Below are positions 36,011-47,082 of a DNA stretch of 64,000 nt, one piece after another. Numbering within the stretch: the first letter of the stretch is position 1; the number at the start of each line of letters is the position of its first letter. The notes beneath the pieces were generated by a model. That model worked only from the letters and a program-made list of their open reading frames with translations. It had not been told where the DNA came from and ran no database searches. Origin of the DNA: Bufo bufo (Eukaryota > Chordata > Amphibia > Anura > Bufonidae); NCBI RefSeq assembly GCF_905171765.1, contig NC_053391.1:193450559-193514558 (forward strand), written 5' to 3'. The position numbers were made by a program, and so were the translations under genes.

Positions 36011-37316
36011 GGATAGGTGATAAATATAAGATTGCTGGGATATGACTGCTGGAACACCCACTGATCATGAAAAAAGGGGTCCTGAGACATTAAATTACTT
36101 TACCACCAATCTATGTACACATAGGTCTTAAGACCACGTTCCCTTGATCAAGGATATCCCAGCAGTCAGACCCCCATCAATCAGACACTTATCACCTGTC
36201 GTGTCATAGCTGTAGGACCTTTTCACATTCCCTATCCTTTCTTTGGGCGTAAAACAGGACCCTTAAGGTTTATATACACAGAGGGTAGGCCCCCAGAATA
36301 ATTTCCTTTGGTGCGCCCAAAGCAGGATTGCCAACCGTCCAGAAATTTCTGGACAGTCCATAAAGATAGGAAACTCTTTTCCTGTGTTTGTGAGAAAAAA
36401 AAAAGATGTTTTTGTGATTTTTTTTATTTTTTTAGGCTGGTGGTTACGGACTAGATTAGTTTGGTAGTAATTATCACCATTTTACAGCTCCTGATTTACA
36501 GCTTTATTCCACTATTATCACTTGCACTGTACTGAAGCAGGCCTGAAACTTTCCGCAAGATATTGCGCAGGGTTTTGAGTTTGTTCTACTATAAATACCA
36601 CATAACCATTTTTATTTATTACCAACATAGGTAGTACATAAAAAATAGATCTTATCCCCCACTCTTTACTGTCCGCAATGGCCACTTCAGCCGATCCTTC
36701 CCACTCTATATTTTCTACTGTACAAGCTGATACAGAAGACAATGGTTTCCATAGTTACAGCTTATCTGTTATCGTCATGTCTTAGCCCTCAAACTATTCA
36801 GTAATTGCAATGTGCCTTAGCTATTCCATGCAAAACTATTTTTGTAACAGCAATCGAATACTAATTGATAGCCATACTTTATTTTGCAGTGCCATTGCAG
36901 AACATATTGCGTAGATACGGTATGTATGAAAACGAGTTTAAAGAAGGTCTCTCCACAGAAATTGACAGCAAATATATGTGTCCCATGGGCATCGATATAC
37001 AAGATCCACAAACTGGAGACTTTATTGAAAAAATGCTCATGCAATAAAAACTCTCTTTACTTGACGCGTTTCGGGCAGCACTAGCCCTTTGTCAAAAGAA
37101 TCAGCATCCCTTTTCTTTCCACTAGTATGATTAGAAAATACCCAATATTGGGATGTCTATCACACCGTCAATCCTTATGTGGTGAGCTATGAATGGTTCA
37201 GCACTTCAGTCAAACCTTAAAGGGAACGTGTCACCTACTGTATTATTTTTTAGTAATTAAAACCAGATAGTGAACCATATTCCTTTATTAAATCACATTA
37301 TTATGTTAAACATACA
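36011..37316. other. Intronic stretch with one fold-back fragment
   Basis: 36011-36200 has a MITE-like inverted pair around 'gctgggatatgactgctgg' / 'atatcccagcagtcag'. 36900-37120 ends in a hammerhead-like motif. An open frame at 36865-37047 has no recognisable similarity. Confidence 0.4.
37060..37105 (-). ncRNA. Hammerhead-ribozyme-like motif (degenerate)
   Basis: On the minus strand: GACAAA, stem GGGC-loop-GCCC, then CGAAACGCGTCAAG. The GAAAC-GCG-GTC ending is the part that best fits a type-I hammerhead with a minimal stem III. The CUGANGA side is mutated. Confidence 0.35.
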
Positions 37317-38307
37317 GGGGGTCATTTACTAATCTGAAATAGCCTAAACTTGGCGTATTTCAGGCGCAGATGGCGGCGCAACGGTTGGTCTTATGCCAGG
37401 TCTAAAATTGTGGACATGGCGTGGGCGGGGAAGGGGGGGGGGGGGGGCAGCACGCTATCTTATTTACCATTGTCTACGCCTGTTTTAGGGGTAGAAAATG
37501 GTCTAAATGTAAGACAGCTAGGAAGACGGATTATGGAGAGGCCTGCATACCCCTTGAATTTTTTCATATTTTATACCGTTACACCCACACACTTAAATGA
37601 TTTTTATTGGGATTTTATGTGATAGACCAACACGAAGTAATAAGTACCGGTATGTGTGAAGTGAAAACAACGTGATACCTTGTTTTCAAAGTTTTTAATA
37701 AATAAAAATCTAGAAAGTGTGGCGTACATTTGTATTCAGTCCTCCTGAGTCAATACTTTGTAGGACCAACTTTTGCTGCAATTACAGCTACATGTCTTTT
37801 AGGGTATGTCTCTACCAGCTTTGTATATTTAGAAGCTCACATTTTTGCCCATTATTCTTTGCAAAATAACTGAAGCTCAGTCAGATGGGATGGAGAGCGT
37901 CTGTAAACAGCAATTTTCTAGCAACCCATGTCCTCAGCTCTATACACAAAATCCCAGTGACAGGTTCCCTTTAACTCCATCCATCTTCCTATCAACTCTG
38001 ACCAGCTGCCCTGTCCATGCTGAAGAAATGCATGTTTCATGGTGGAGATGGTGTGTGTTCAGGGTAATGTGCAGTGTTATTTTCTACCACACATAGCGTT
38101 TTGCATTTAGGCCAAAAAGTTAAACTTTGGTCTCATCTGACCGGATCACCTTCTTCCACATGTTTGTTGTGGCAAACTTCAAAAAGGGGTTGTCTCACTT
38201 CAGCAAGTGGCATTTATCATGTAGAGAAAGTTAATACAAACCACTTACTAATGTATTGCTTTCTTTGCTGGCTGGAATCATTTTTCCATGACATTATGCA
38301 CTGCTTG

Positions 38308-39327
38308 TGTAACATCCCGGAGTATGTCACTAAACTCTTTCTCCCCGCTATAACATGTCAGGTGCATATGTATTGTCATCTTGTGTAGTCTAACATTGCA
38401 TTTTCCATTATATGTATTTTCTATGCCTGTTTCATATATTATGCTGTAATTTCCATGTACACCAGCAGGTGGCAGCAATGTGTTTAGTTCAGTTTAGTAT
38501 AGCTAGACTGGAATAGTTCATTCCAGTGTTTAGCTCCCCCTCTTCTAGGAGCAGAAGTGGGCTGGTCCCACGCCCTGCAGCAAGGGAGGGAAGAAACCAG
38601 TTAGATCCAGTGTGTACCAGCCCCCCTCTTGGGGAAGGCTGTGTTGGTAGGAGCTCCCAGAAACAGGGATCCCAACCAAAGATCCTCTTCCCAGCCTGAG
38701 TCATCTAACTCAGTGCTGGTTGACAAGCAAGCAGCCATCTCCAGAACTAAAGATCTCCAGGAAGAAGCCATCATACCCTGCGAGCAGTCCCGTGAGTACT
38801 TATCCAAAGACCAGGAGAAGCCAAATTCCTCCTTGAGCTAGTCAGGCCCAAACCAAGCAGATTACAGACAGAGCAGAAGACAGGTACCTGCCAGTTCTAT
38901 TAGGCATATGATAAGAAGCAGAATACATATAAATTCCTGCCACATATTGCCAATACCTGCTGGAACATAAAGGACTATTGCTGTAACTTGTATGGATTTA
39001 TGCTGCCATTCAGTAAAGACAAGTTGGATCATAATACCTGTTTGGATCTCATTTACTGCTATCAAAGTTCCTCAATTACTCCTACTGACCACACTCAATT
39101 TTATTGCAAGTGAGCCAGGATCCAGGAGTCCAGCCGTACCAAGGTAGGAGACACCGTTGACACTACACGGAGACATTATCCCCACTCTGACATTCCTCAC
39201 CGGGTACGTGAGCTATAACATCTTAAAGGGCCCTGTTACAGTACCTGCGCAAGCTGCAATTGGCGTCACGAACTAAAAACTATTAATATTGCGCCAGTGT
39301 GCATCTGTCCCAATCCTGCTTACTGCA
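38308..39327 (+). mobile_element. LTR-like insertion (solo LTR or LTR plus leader)
   Basis: It begins TGTAACATCC and ends ACTGCA, flanked by CTTG at 38304-38307 and 39328-39331. An inner 'ccctgttaca' at 39231-39240 forms an alternative LTR end, and 'ttggcgtcacgaac' at 39260-39273 looks like a primer-binding site, so the last ~70-90 bp may be leader sequence. No reading frame resembles gag or pol. Confidence 0.5.
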
Positions 39328-39527
39328 CTTGTTTCCATGGTTACGACCACCCTGCAATCCATCAGCGGTGGCTGTGCTTGCACACGATAGAAAAAAGCAC
39401 CAGTCTATGTGAGCTCCTACTGTCCTGGTCGCCAGAGAGGTCAGCACTTTTTCCTATAGGGTGCAAACACAGCCACCACTGATGGATTGCAGGGTGGTCC
39501 TAACCATGGAAACGAGCAGTTTATAAT

Positions 39528-40240
39528 TATCACCTACACAGCTCAAAAAGCATCCACACAGAGAGCGATTCTATTTAGTTAATTCCTTTATTGATGGTAT
39601 ATCAATATTGGTATGGTATATCAATATTAAAACATATACAGAAAACAGCACATCATGGGAACACTACGGTGTTACAAATAATTGTATAAAAACAGAGTGA
39701 GCTCCAGACCAATAAGGGACTAGTATCCCCCAAGAGGAAGCATTAAGCGAAACGATCGTCGGCCGGCTGCTTCAGACCAGGGTCAGTAGGTATACTTTGC
39801 ACTTGCACTTTAAATTGTGTCGACCCCCCCCCCCCCTCTGCAGTCTCTGCCGTCTCTGCCTTGTGAGGGCTGCACCCAGGTCCACACTTCCTTAAGTGTT
39901 TGGAGTGTTTTACTATGCATGTCCTGGGTGCTACTATTGCTACATGCGCCCCACTAAGCTGACACTGCTCTATTTGTGTATGGGGGGATACTAGTCCCTT
40001 ATTGGTCTGGAGCTCACTCTGTTTTTATACAATTATTTGTAACACCGTAGTGTTCCCATGATGTGCTGTTTTCTGTATATGTTTTAATATTGATATACCA
40101 TACCAATATTGATATACCATCAATAAAGGAATTAACTAAATAGAATTGCTCTCTGTATGGATGCTTTTTGAGCTGTGTAGGTGATAATACGAAGAACTCC
40201 ATGCGAGATATTTATGATACGTTTGTTTTGGTGTTTTACG
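39528..40240. mobile_element. Fold-back element with 14-bp target duplication (second copy type)
   Basis: GAGCAGTTTATAAT is perfect at 39514-39527 and 40241-40254. About 210-bp arms (39528-39738 and about 39981-40190) are near-perfect complements, for example 'tattgatggtatatcaatat' and 'ggagctcactctgttttta'. A hammerhead-like motif lies just inside the left arm. The right arm is followed by about 50 bp of single-copy tail before the duplication. Confidence 0.8.
39731..39765 (+). ncRNA. Hammerhead-ribozyme-like motif (degenerate)
   Basis: AAGAGGAAGC-ATTA-AGCGAAAC is followed by the self-complementary CGATCG and GTC, reminiscent of a hammerhead with a palindromic stem III. The CUGANGA box is mutated. 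Confidence 0.35.
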
Positions 40241-40955
40241 GAGCAGTTTATAATGTGATGGAAAAATGTATCTAGCCAGCAAAGGAAGCAGACCAGCGGT
40301 AGTTATACTGAGAATAAATCACCCAAGGTGGACTCTGTTTACTAATGAGGTGACTTCTGAATGCAATTGGTCACACTGGATATTATTTAGCCTACTTTCA
40401 CACTTGCGTTCGGGGTCCCGCTTGTGAGTTCCGTTTGAAGGCTCTCACAAGCGGCCCCGAACGGATCCGTACTGCCCCAATGCATTCTGAGTGGATGCGG
40501 ATCCGCTCAGAATGCATCAGTTTGGCACCGTTTGGCCGTGCGGAGCCAAACGGATCCGTCCAGACTTACAATGTAAGTCAATGGGGACGGATCCGTTTGA
40601 CGTTGACACAATATGGTGCAATTGCAAACGGATCCGTCCCCCATTGACTTTCAATGTAAAGTCTGGAGTCCCTATTAATATACCATCAGATCGGAGTTTT
40701 CTCCAATCCGATGGTATATTTGAACTTGAAGTGTCCCCATCACCATGGGAACGCCTCTATGTTAGAATATACCATCGGATTTGAGTTAGATCGTGAAACT
40801 CAGATCCGACAGTATATTCTAACTCAGAGGCGTTCCCATGGTGATGGGGACGCTTCAAGTTAGAATATACTAAAAGAACTGTGTACATGACTGCTGCCTG
40901 GCAGGTGCTGCCAGGCAGCAGGGGGCAGATCCCCCCCTCCCCTGTATTTAACTTA

Positions 40956-41929
40956 TGTCACGGCTGAGGATGGGGGAAATCCTCAGCCGTGTGGAGCCCG
41001 GTGATGTTACGGCTGCTTGGCCATGAAGACAGGATTAGGGAGCAGGTCACCTCCTAAACGCATCCCTAACCTGACCCTGGCTCCTAGCTACATGAGCCAA
41101 CCTTGATGGTAGGAGGGCTCATGCTCCGGAACCTAAAAGTCCCTGCTAGCCCTCAAGATGACCCTCACCTAGGAGCTGAGTAAGACAAGCCCACTCCTCC
41201 TAGACACGGAGGAGCAGGAGTCTCAACGGCCAAGCTGCAGGAAAAGGGGAGACATAAACAGCTCTATGGATATGGCAGGTGAACAAAGAGTTCCACCTAC
41301 CTGCCACAGCCTTGCTGACTGGATCCCTGTGTAAGCAGGGTGCAGATCACAAACGCATCCCCACACAGGAACCCAGATCCATAGCTGCACAAAATCACAT
41401 ATAAAACATCACACGGACATCACACATAACTAGAAATAACTTAAAGCGACATTATGGTTATGACATTAAGGTTTATGACCACAGGGGTGGCTCTTACTGG
41501 CAGGTAACAAATACATGAGGCTGCTCTCAGCTAAGCATGGCTGAAGCAACCTGCAGGCCTACAAAAGCAATGAGGCTTTATAGGCCAAGAAGCCACACCC
41601 CACAGTCGGACACACCCAGTGATCACACACACTAGGAAGGGGATTAACCCTTCCAACACCAGGGAAGGGAAAACACCACTTAAAGGGGACGTGCACACAA
41701 TAACATAAAACACAGTGCACACATCCACACATCACACACAAAACCGCATGCGCAGCGTAGCGAGCTGCATGGCACAGCTCAGCCTGCTACGCTGCCACAT
41801 ACATACTGTTGCCAGCGGCAACCACAGGTGAGGCCAATACCACAGCCCTCACCTGTGATTGAACACCAATGAAAACCGCTGACAACCGCATGCAGTTCAG
41901 GAGTCACGGTCATAGCCATGGCCGTGACA
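40956..41929 (-). repeat. LTR, left copy (3' LTR on the minus strand)
   Basis: 974 bp. It differs from the right copy at three positions I can see: gtgtGgagc, gggCTcatg and gtgtAagcagg against gtgtGaagc-type, gggCCcatg and gtgtTagcagg. Confidence 0.9.
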
Positions 41930-42239
41930 CTCCCACCCCTCAAAGCCCCCCCACCAAAAAAAGACACGTGAGGGACTCAGACAAGGGGATAGGAGAAGGG
42001 GACGTCCACTCTCAGTGCCGGTTCTAAAAAGGGGTCGCTGTCAGCTGCATCCTCTCCCGGCTCACACTAGCCAGTCCGACGAGGACTGCAGCCCGCACCA
42101 GCAACAAAGAGAAAAGAACCACTGAGAGATGGACGAGGGGACTCTCCACTCACGTCCCCACTCCAGTCGCTGCCAGCAGACACTCCTAACCAGCACGCAG
42201 CCAGACCACTTACGGAGTGCTGCCAGCAGACGACCAGAG

Positions 42240-42880
42240 ATGGGAACATGGAGAGGGACGAGGGATCCCCAACACGGACACAGAAGGTAAGGTGGCGGGG
42301 AATAAGCCACCAACCGTGCCGTTAACGGAGAACCCCCAGGAACGCTCTCCCTCCGGAGAACGCGCATGCAGGCCACATTGATATGGCACTGCATGCTGCA
42401 CCCTCTTTCGAAGGTGTGCAACTCGCACACCAAACAAAACACCCTAGTGCTATAAAATCAGGGGGACGCCAAACGAGGCAACGGTGAAGGGAAGGCGGGG
42501 AAACGCCACTCACCGCGCCGTCAGAGGCGAAACCCCCAGAACGCTCTCCCTCCGAAGAGCGCGCATGTAACCCTTCCGCAGAGGGCGGTACATGCTTCAC
42601 CCTCTTTCGAGGGAAGCATACTCCCACCCCTCAAAGCCCCTCCCAACAACAAAAGGGGAAAGTTGGTGAGGCATAAGGAACAATGGGAGGGGGGGGGAGG
42701 GGAAAGACAAACAAAAAGGGGACACCAACACGGACAACGGTGAGCTGGGAATGGCGGGGAATGCCACTCACCGCGCCGTAAATGGTGAGCCCCATAACGC
42801 TCTCCCTCCGGAGAACGCGCATGCACCCCATCTGTAGACAGCAGTGCATGCTTTACCCTCTTTCGAGGGAGCGCCACGTA
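42240..42880. repeat. Three tandem units in the LTR element interior
   Basis: Each unit has 'ggcgggg.aa..ccactcacc', 'gctctccctccgg', 'aacgcgcatgca' and 'accctctttcga'. Unit length is about 240 bp. Minus-strand frames read HARSPEGERS-like text three times, which is probably a by-product of the repeat. Confidence 0.75.
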
Positions 42881-42900
42881 AGAAGCGACTGTGGTCATAC

Positions 42901-43874
42901 TGTCACGGCTGAGGATGGGGGAAATCCTCAGCCGTGTGAAGCCCGGTGATGTTACGGCTGCTTGGCCATGAAGACAGGATTAGGGAGCAGGTCACCTCCT
43001 AAACGCATCCCTAACCTGACCCTGGCTCCTAGCTACATGAGCCAACCTTGATGGTAGGAGGGCCCATGCTCCGGAACCTAAAAGTCCCTGCTAGCCCTCA
43101 AGATGACCCTCACCTAGGAGCTGAGTAAGACAAGCCCACTCCTCCTAGACACGGAGGAGCAGGAGTCTCAACGGCCAAGCTGCAGGAAAAGGGGAGACAT
43201 AAACAGCTCTATGGATATGGCAGGTGAACAAAGAGTTCCACCTACCTGCCACAGCCTTGCTGACTGGATCCCTGTGTTAGCAGGGTGCAGATCACAAACG
43301 CATCCCCACACAGGAACCCAGATCCATAGCTGCACAAAATCACATATAAAACATCACACGGACATCACACATAACTAGAAATAACTTAAAGCGACATTAT
43401 GGTTATGACATTAAGGTTTATGACCACAGGGGTGGCTCTTACTGGCAGGTAACAAATACATGAGGCTGCTCTCAGCTAAGCATGGCTGAAGCAACCTGCA
43501 GGCCTACAAAAGCAATGAGGCTTTATAGGCCAAGAAGCCACACCCCACAGTCGGACACACCCAGTGATCACACACACTAGGAAGGGGATTAACCCTTCCA
43601 ACACCAGGGAAGGGAAAACACCACTTAAAGGGGACGTGCACACAATAACATAAAACACAGTGCACACATCCACACATCACACACAAAACCGCATGCGCAG
43701 CGTAGCGAGCTGCATGGCACAGCTCAGCCTGCTACGCTGCCACATACATACTGTTGCCAGCGGCAACCACAGGTGAGGCCAATACCACAGCCCTCACCTG
43801 TGATTGAACACCAATGAAAACCGCTGACAACCGCATGCAGTTCAGGAGTCACGGTCATAGCCATGGCCGTGACA
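42901..43874 (-). repeat. LTR, right copy (5' LTR on the minus strand)
   Basis: 974 bp, the same length as the left copy, ending directly at the ACTTA duplication. Confidence 0.9.
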
Positions 43875-45046
43875 ACTTATTGGTGGCCAGTGCGGCCGGC
43901 CCCCCCCTCCCCCCCTGTTTTTAACTAATTGGTGGCCAGTGCGGCCGCCCCCCCTCCGTTTTTAACTTATTGGTGGCCAGTGCGGCCGGCCCCCCCTCCC
44001 TCCCCCCCTGTTTTTAACTCATTGGTGGCCAGTGCGGCCGCCCCCCCCTCCCTCCCCCCCCTGTTTTTAACTCATTGGTGGCCAGTGCGGCTGGCCCCCC
44101 CTTTCCCCCCTAATTAAAATGACCGACCCCCCATCATTGGTGGCAGCGGAGAGTTCCGATCGGAGTCCCAGTTTAATCGCTGGGACTCCGATCGGTAACC
44201 ATGGCAACCAGGACGCTACTGCATTCCTGGCTGCCATGGTTACTTAGCAATTTTAGAAGCATTATACTTACCTGCTATGTCTGTGACCGGCCCGGCGCTC
44301 CTCCTACTGGTAAGTGAAAGGTCTGTGCGGCGCATTGCTTATAGCACAGACCTTTCACTTACCAGTAGGAGAAGCGCCCGGCTGGCCACAGACATCGCAG
44401 AGAAGTATAATGCTTCTAAAATTGCGGAACTCTCCGCTGCCACCAATGATGGGGGGGTCGGTCATTTTAATTAGGGGGGGAGGGAGGGGGGGCCGGCCGC
44501 ACTGGCCACCAATGAGTTAAAAACAGGGAGGGGGGAGGGAGGGGGGGCCGGCCGCACTGGCCACCAGTGAGTTAAAAACAGGGGGGGAGGGGGGGGCGGC
44601 CGCACTGGCCACCAATGAGTTAAATATAGGGGAGGGAGGGGGGCCGGCCGCACTGGCCACCAATGAGTTAAATACAGGGGAGGGAGGGGGGGGGGGGGTC
44701 TGCCCCCTGCTGCCTGGCAGCACCTGCCAGGCAGCAGGGGGCAGTCATGTACACAGTTCTTTTAGTATATTCTAACTTGAAGCGTCCCCATCACCATGGG
44801 AACGACCTCTGTGTTAGAATATACTGTCGGATCTGAGTTTTCACGAAGTGAAAAATCAGATCAGAAAAAAAACAGTTATGCAGACGGATCCGTTCTGAAC
44901 GGATGCAAGCGTTTGCATTATAGGAGCGTATCCGTCTGTACAGACACCAGACGGATCTGCTCCTAACGCGTGTGAAAGTAGCCTTAGGAGTATCAGAGTA
45001 CAGGGGACTGAATAGAAATGCACGCCACAGTTCCCAGATTTTTTGT

Positions 45047-45280
45047 TATTAAAGAGGACCTTTCAGTAGTTTAAAAACTAAAAACTAACTATATCAGTGG
45101 GCAGAGCGGCGCCCAGTGGTTCCCCTGCACTTACTAGTATGTCTGGGCGCCGCTCCGTTCGCCCGGTATAGGCTCCGGTGTGTGCAGCTCCCTCTTTTGT
45201 ACGGGGCGGAGTTTTTGTATTAGGGTTGTCCCTTGCTGCAGCGCTGGCCAATCGTAGCGCACAGCTCATAGCCTGGGATT
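45047..45280. mobile_element. MITE fragment 'aaagaggacctttcag'
   Basis: A TTAA-type left end follows the Tc1 piece. An internal inverted 'gggcagagcggcgcccag' / 'gggcgccgctccg' hairpin is visible. It is interrupted by AT-rich fold-backs at its right. Confidence 0.4.
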
Positions 45281-45299
45281 GCGATTTTTTCAACTTACA

Positions 45300-47062
45300 A
45301 CTATTAGACAAAGAAGATTATAGCACTATATTAGCTAAATTGCTCTATATTCGTTTTTTTTTCGAATATTCGCTATATTGCTATAACTTTGTTTTTTCGA
45401 ATATTCGTAATATTCTAAAACAAGAATATATAGCAATATAGCGAATATTCCAAAAAAAAAAAGCGAATATAGAGCAATTTAGCTAATATAGTGCTATAAT
45501 CTTCTTTGTCTAATAGTTGGAATTTTTTTCTCATCTGAAATTCAGATTGGAAAAAAATGACAACTATAAAAAAGAAGATTATAGCACTATATTAGCTAAA
45601 TTGCTCTATATTAGTTTTTTTCGAATATTCGCTATATTGCTATATATTCTTGTTTTAGTATATTCCGAATATTCGAAAAAACTAAGTTATAGCAATATAA
45701 AACACAGAGAGGAAATGCACCAAACAGAAATGCTACTGACTATACTGGGAAGTCATAAATGCAGGTATTAAAAGCTGAGACTTTCGCCAATATGTTCCAG
45801 TCAGGAAAATATCGGAGCCCATCAATGCACCACGTCACGGTCACTCAGCATGGCAGAGGGTCCTAGCCGCTGCTCTAACTATGGTGTGAACACGGTCTGG
45901 GGGTGATATAATTCAGCTCACAGCCAAGCTTCCACACAAAGGCCCAGCATGAATACTGTGGTAGTACAATGTGAATGAGGCCAGGCTGTGAGCCACACCT
46001 ATACCAGACCATGTGATGGAGGTTACCAGGTGCAACAGAGTGTTTGAACACACGCGTCGACATCCTCCATTGTATGCATATTTTGCTGGGGTTAGTCGAT
46101 TATTGCGGTCCACATGCGGTCGGGCTGCTCCCCCAATAAAAGACACGCCACAGTGTCAGGGGCTGAGCAGCTCCTCCAGAATTGCCACTTCATTCCTGTG
46201 TTTCTGTCTTGTTAGATTTGAGTGTGTTCAAACACTCTGTTGCACCTGGTAACCTCCATCACATGGTCTGGTATAGGTGTGGCTCACAGCCTGGCCTCAT
46301 TCACATTGTACTGCCACAGTATTCATGCTGGGCCTTTGTGTGGAAGCTTGGCTGTGAGCTGAATTATATCACCCCCAGACCGTGTTCACACCATAGTTAG
46401 AGTAGCGGCTAGGACCCTCTGCCATGCTGAGTGACCGTGACGTGGTGCATTGATGGGCTCCGATATTTTCCTGACTGGAACATATTGGCGAAAGTCTCAG
46501 CTTTTAATACCTGCATTTATGACTTCCCAGTATAGTCAGTAGCATTTCTGTTTGGTGCATTTCCTCTCTGTGTTTCATATGTTTATTTGCTACATTCTGT
46601 GTAGTTTGCTTCTTGTGGTGCATGTGGACCGCGTCGACATCCTCCATTGTATGCATATTTTGCTGGGGTTAGTCGATTATTGCGGTCCACATGCGGTCGG
46701 GCTGCTCCCCCAATAAAAGACACGCCACAGTGTCAGGGGCTGAGCAGCTCCTCCAGAATTGCCACTTCATTTCTGTGTTTCTGTAAGTTATAGCAATATA
46801 GCGAATATTCGAAAAAAAAAAAAAAAAAAAAAGAATATAGAGCAATTTAGCTAATATAGTGCTATAATCTTCTTTGTCTAATAGTTGTAAGTTGAAAAAT
46901 TCGCAATAAAATTTGCATTACGAAAATTCGCATATTACACGATCATTACCTTGCCGATTTTTCAAGTAAAAAAAATCGTAGACTATAACAAATATTCGAA
47001 TTTGCGAATATTCAACGAATATTCTACAAAATATTCGCAAAATATTGCGAATTCAAATATGA
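45300..47062. repeat. Compound AT-rich fold-back
   Basis: The unit 'attatagcactatattagct' with 'gaatattcg' cores recurs as palindromes at about 45300-45520, 45560-45690 and 46785-46890. Between them, 45700-46050 is reversed at 46224-46576 (about 350-bp arms), and a 155-bp segment at 46053-46207 is repeated directly at 46630-46784 with one visible difference. No coding capacity. Confidence 0.85.
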
Positions 47063-47082
47063 CCCCTGCCGCTCATCACTAA

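Larger units (their letters stand above)
38187..40300. mobile_element. 'ggggttgtctcacttcagc' MITE, split by two insertions
   Basis: The left end is identical to the TTAA element at 33094. The host pieces 38187-38307, 39328-39527 and 40241-40300 rejoin into one palindromic unit around 'ccaccctgcaatccatcag' / 'actgatggattgcagggtgg'. The right end is incomplete. Confidence 0.65.
40956..43874 (-). mobile_element. Young non-autonomous LTR retrotransposon
   Basis: Two 974-bp direct repeats (40956-41929 and 42901-43874), each starting TGTCACGGC and ending GCCGTGACA, are flanked by a perfect 5-bp duplication ACTTA (40951-40955, 43875-43879). I see only three differences between the repeats. Orientation is minus: a purine-rich tract (GAGGGGTGGGAG) directly abuts the left LTR on that strand, and a TATA-like CCTATAAAGCC lies in each LTR on that strand. 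The 971-bp interior has three imperfect tandem units with 'cgctctccctccgg' and 'cgcgcatgca' but no gag, protease, reverse transcriptase or integrase. It must have been copied by proteins from another element. The superfamily (Gypsy or ERV) is not determined. Confidence 0.9.
40390..44983. mobile_element. Harbinger-style palindrome carrying an LTR retrotransposon
   Basis: Ends GCCTACTTTCACACTTGCG and the complement of CGCGTGTGAAAGTAGCC are flanked by TTA at 40387-40389 and 44984-44986. Without the nested LTR element it is about 1.67 kb. The arms match as complements ('cccatcaccatgggaacg', 'ctgcctggcaggtgctgcca'), with the centre near 44330. Inner arms are GC-rich tandem units 'ggtggccagtgcggccg' at 43880-44100 and 44485-44670. 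Confidence 0.85.
37545..45035 (-). mobile_element. Tc1-like element, deleted and split by several insertions
   Basis: The left piece (about 37545-38185) starts 'ataccccttgaatttttt' and includes 'ttggtctcatctgaccgga' (non-coding complement of the transposase DE.RF region) and 'ccttcttccacatgtttg'. The middle piece, about 40306-40389 ('ggtggactctgtttactaat'), and right piece, 44984-45035 ('gtatcagagtacagg'), match the reverse of the element at 22478. Most of the transposase is gone. Insertions occupy about 38187-40300 and 40390-44983. Confidence 0.75.

Noticed and set aside
36865..37047. Possible exon after 'ttttgcag' with an open frame on the plus strand
   Set aside because: No recognisable protein similarity, no partner exon, and it runs into repeat sequence with a hammerhead-like end.
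41531..41728. 65-codon minus-strand frame duplicated at 43476-43673
   Set aside because: Both copies are inside the LTRs near the TATA-like box; duplication is explained by the LTR pair, with no sign of a gene.
42062..42898. Minus-strand frames with repeated HARSPEGERS-like text as a retrotransposon protein
   Set aside because: They repeat with the three tandem DNA units, have no gag or pol motif, and different units use different frames.
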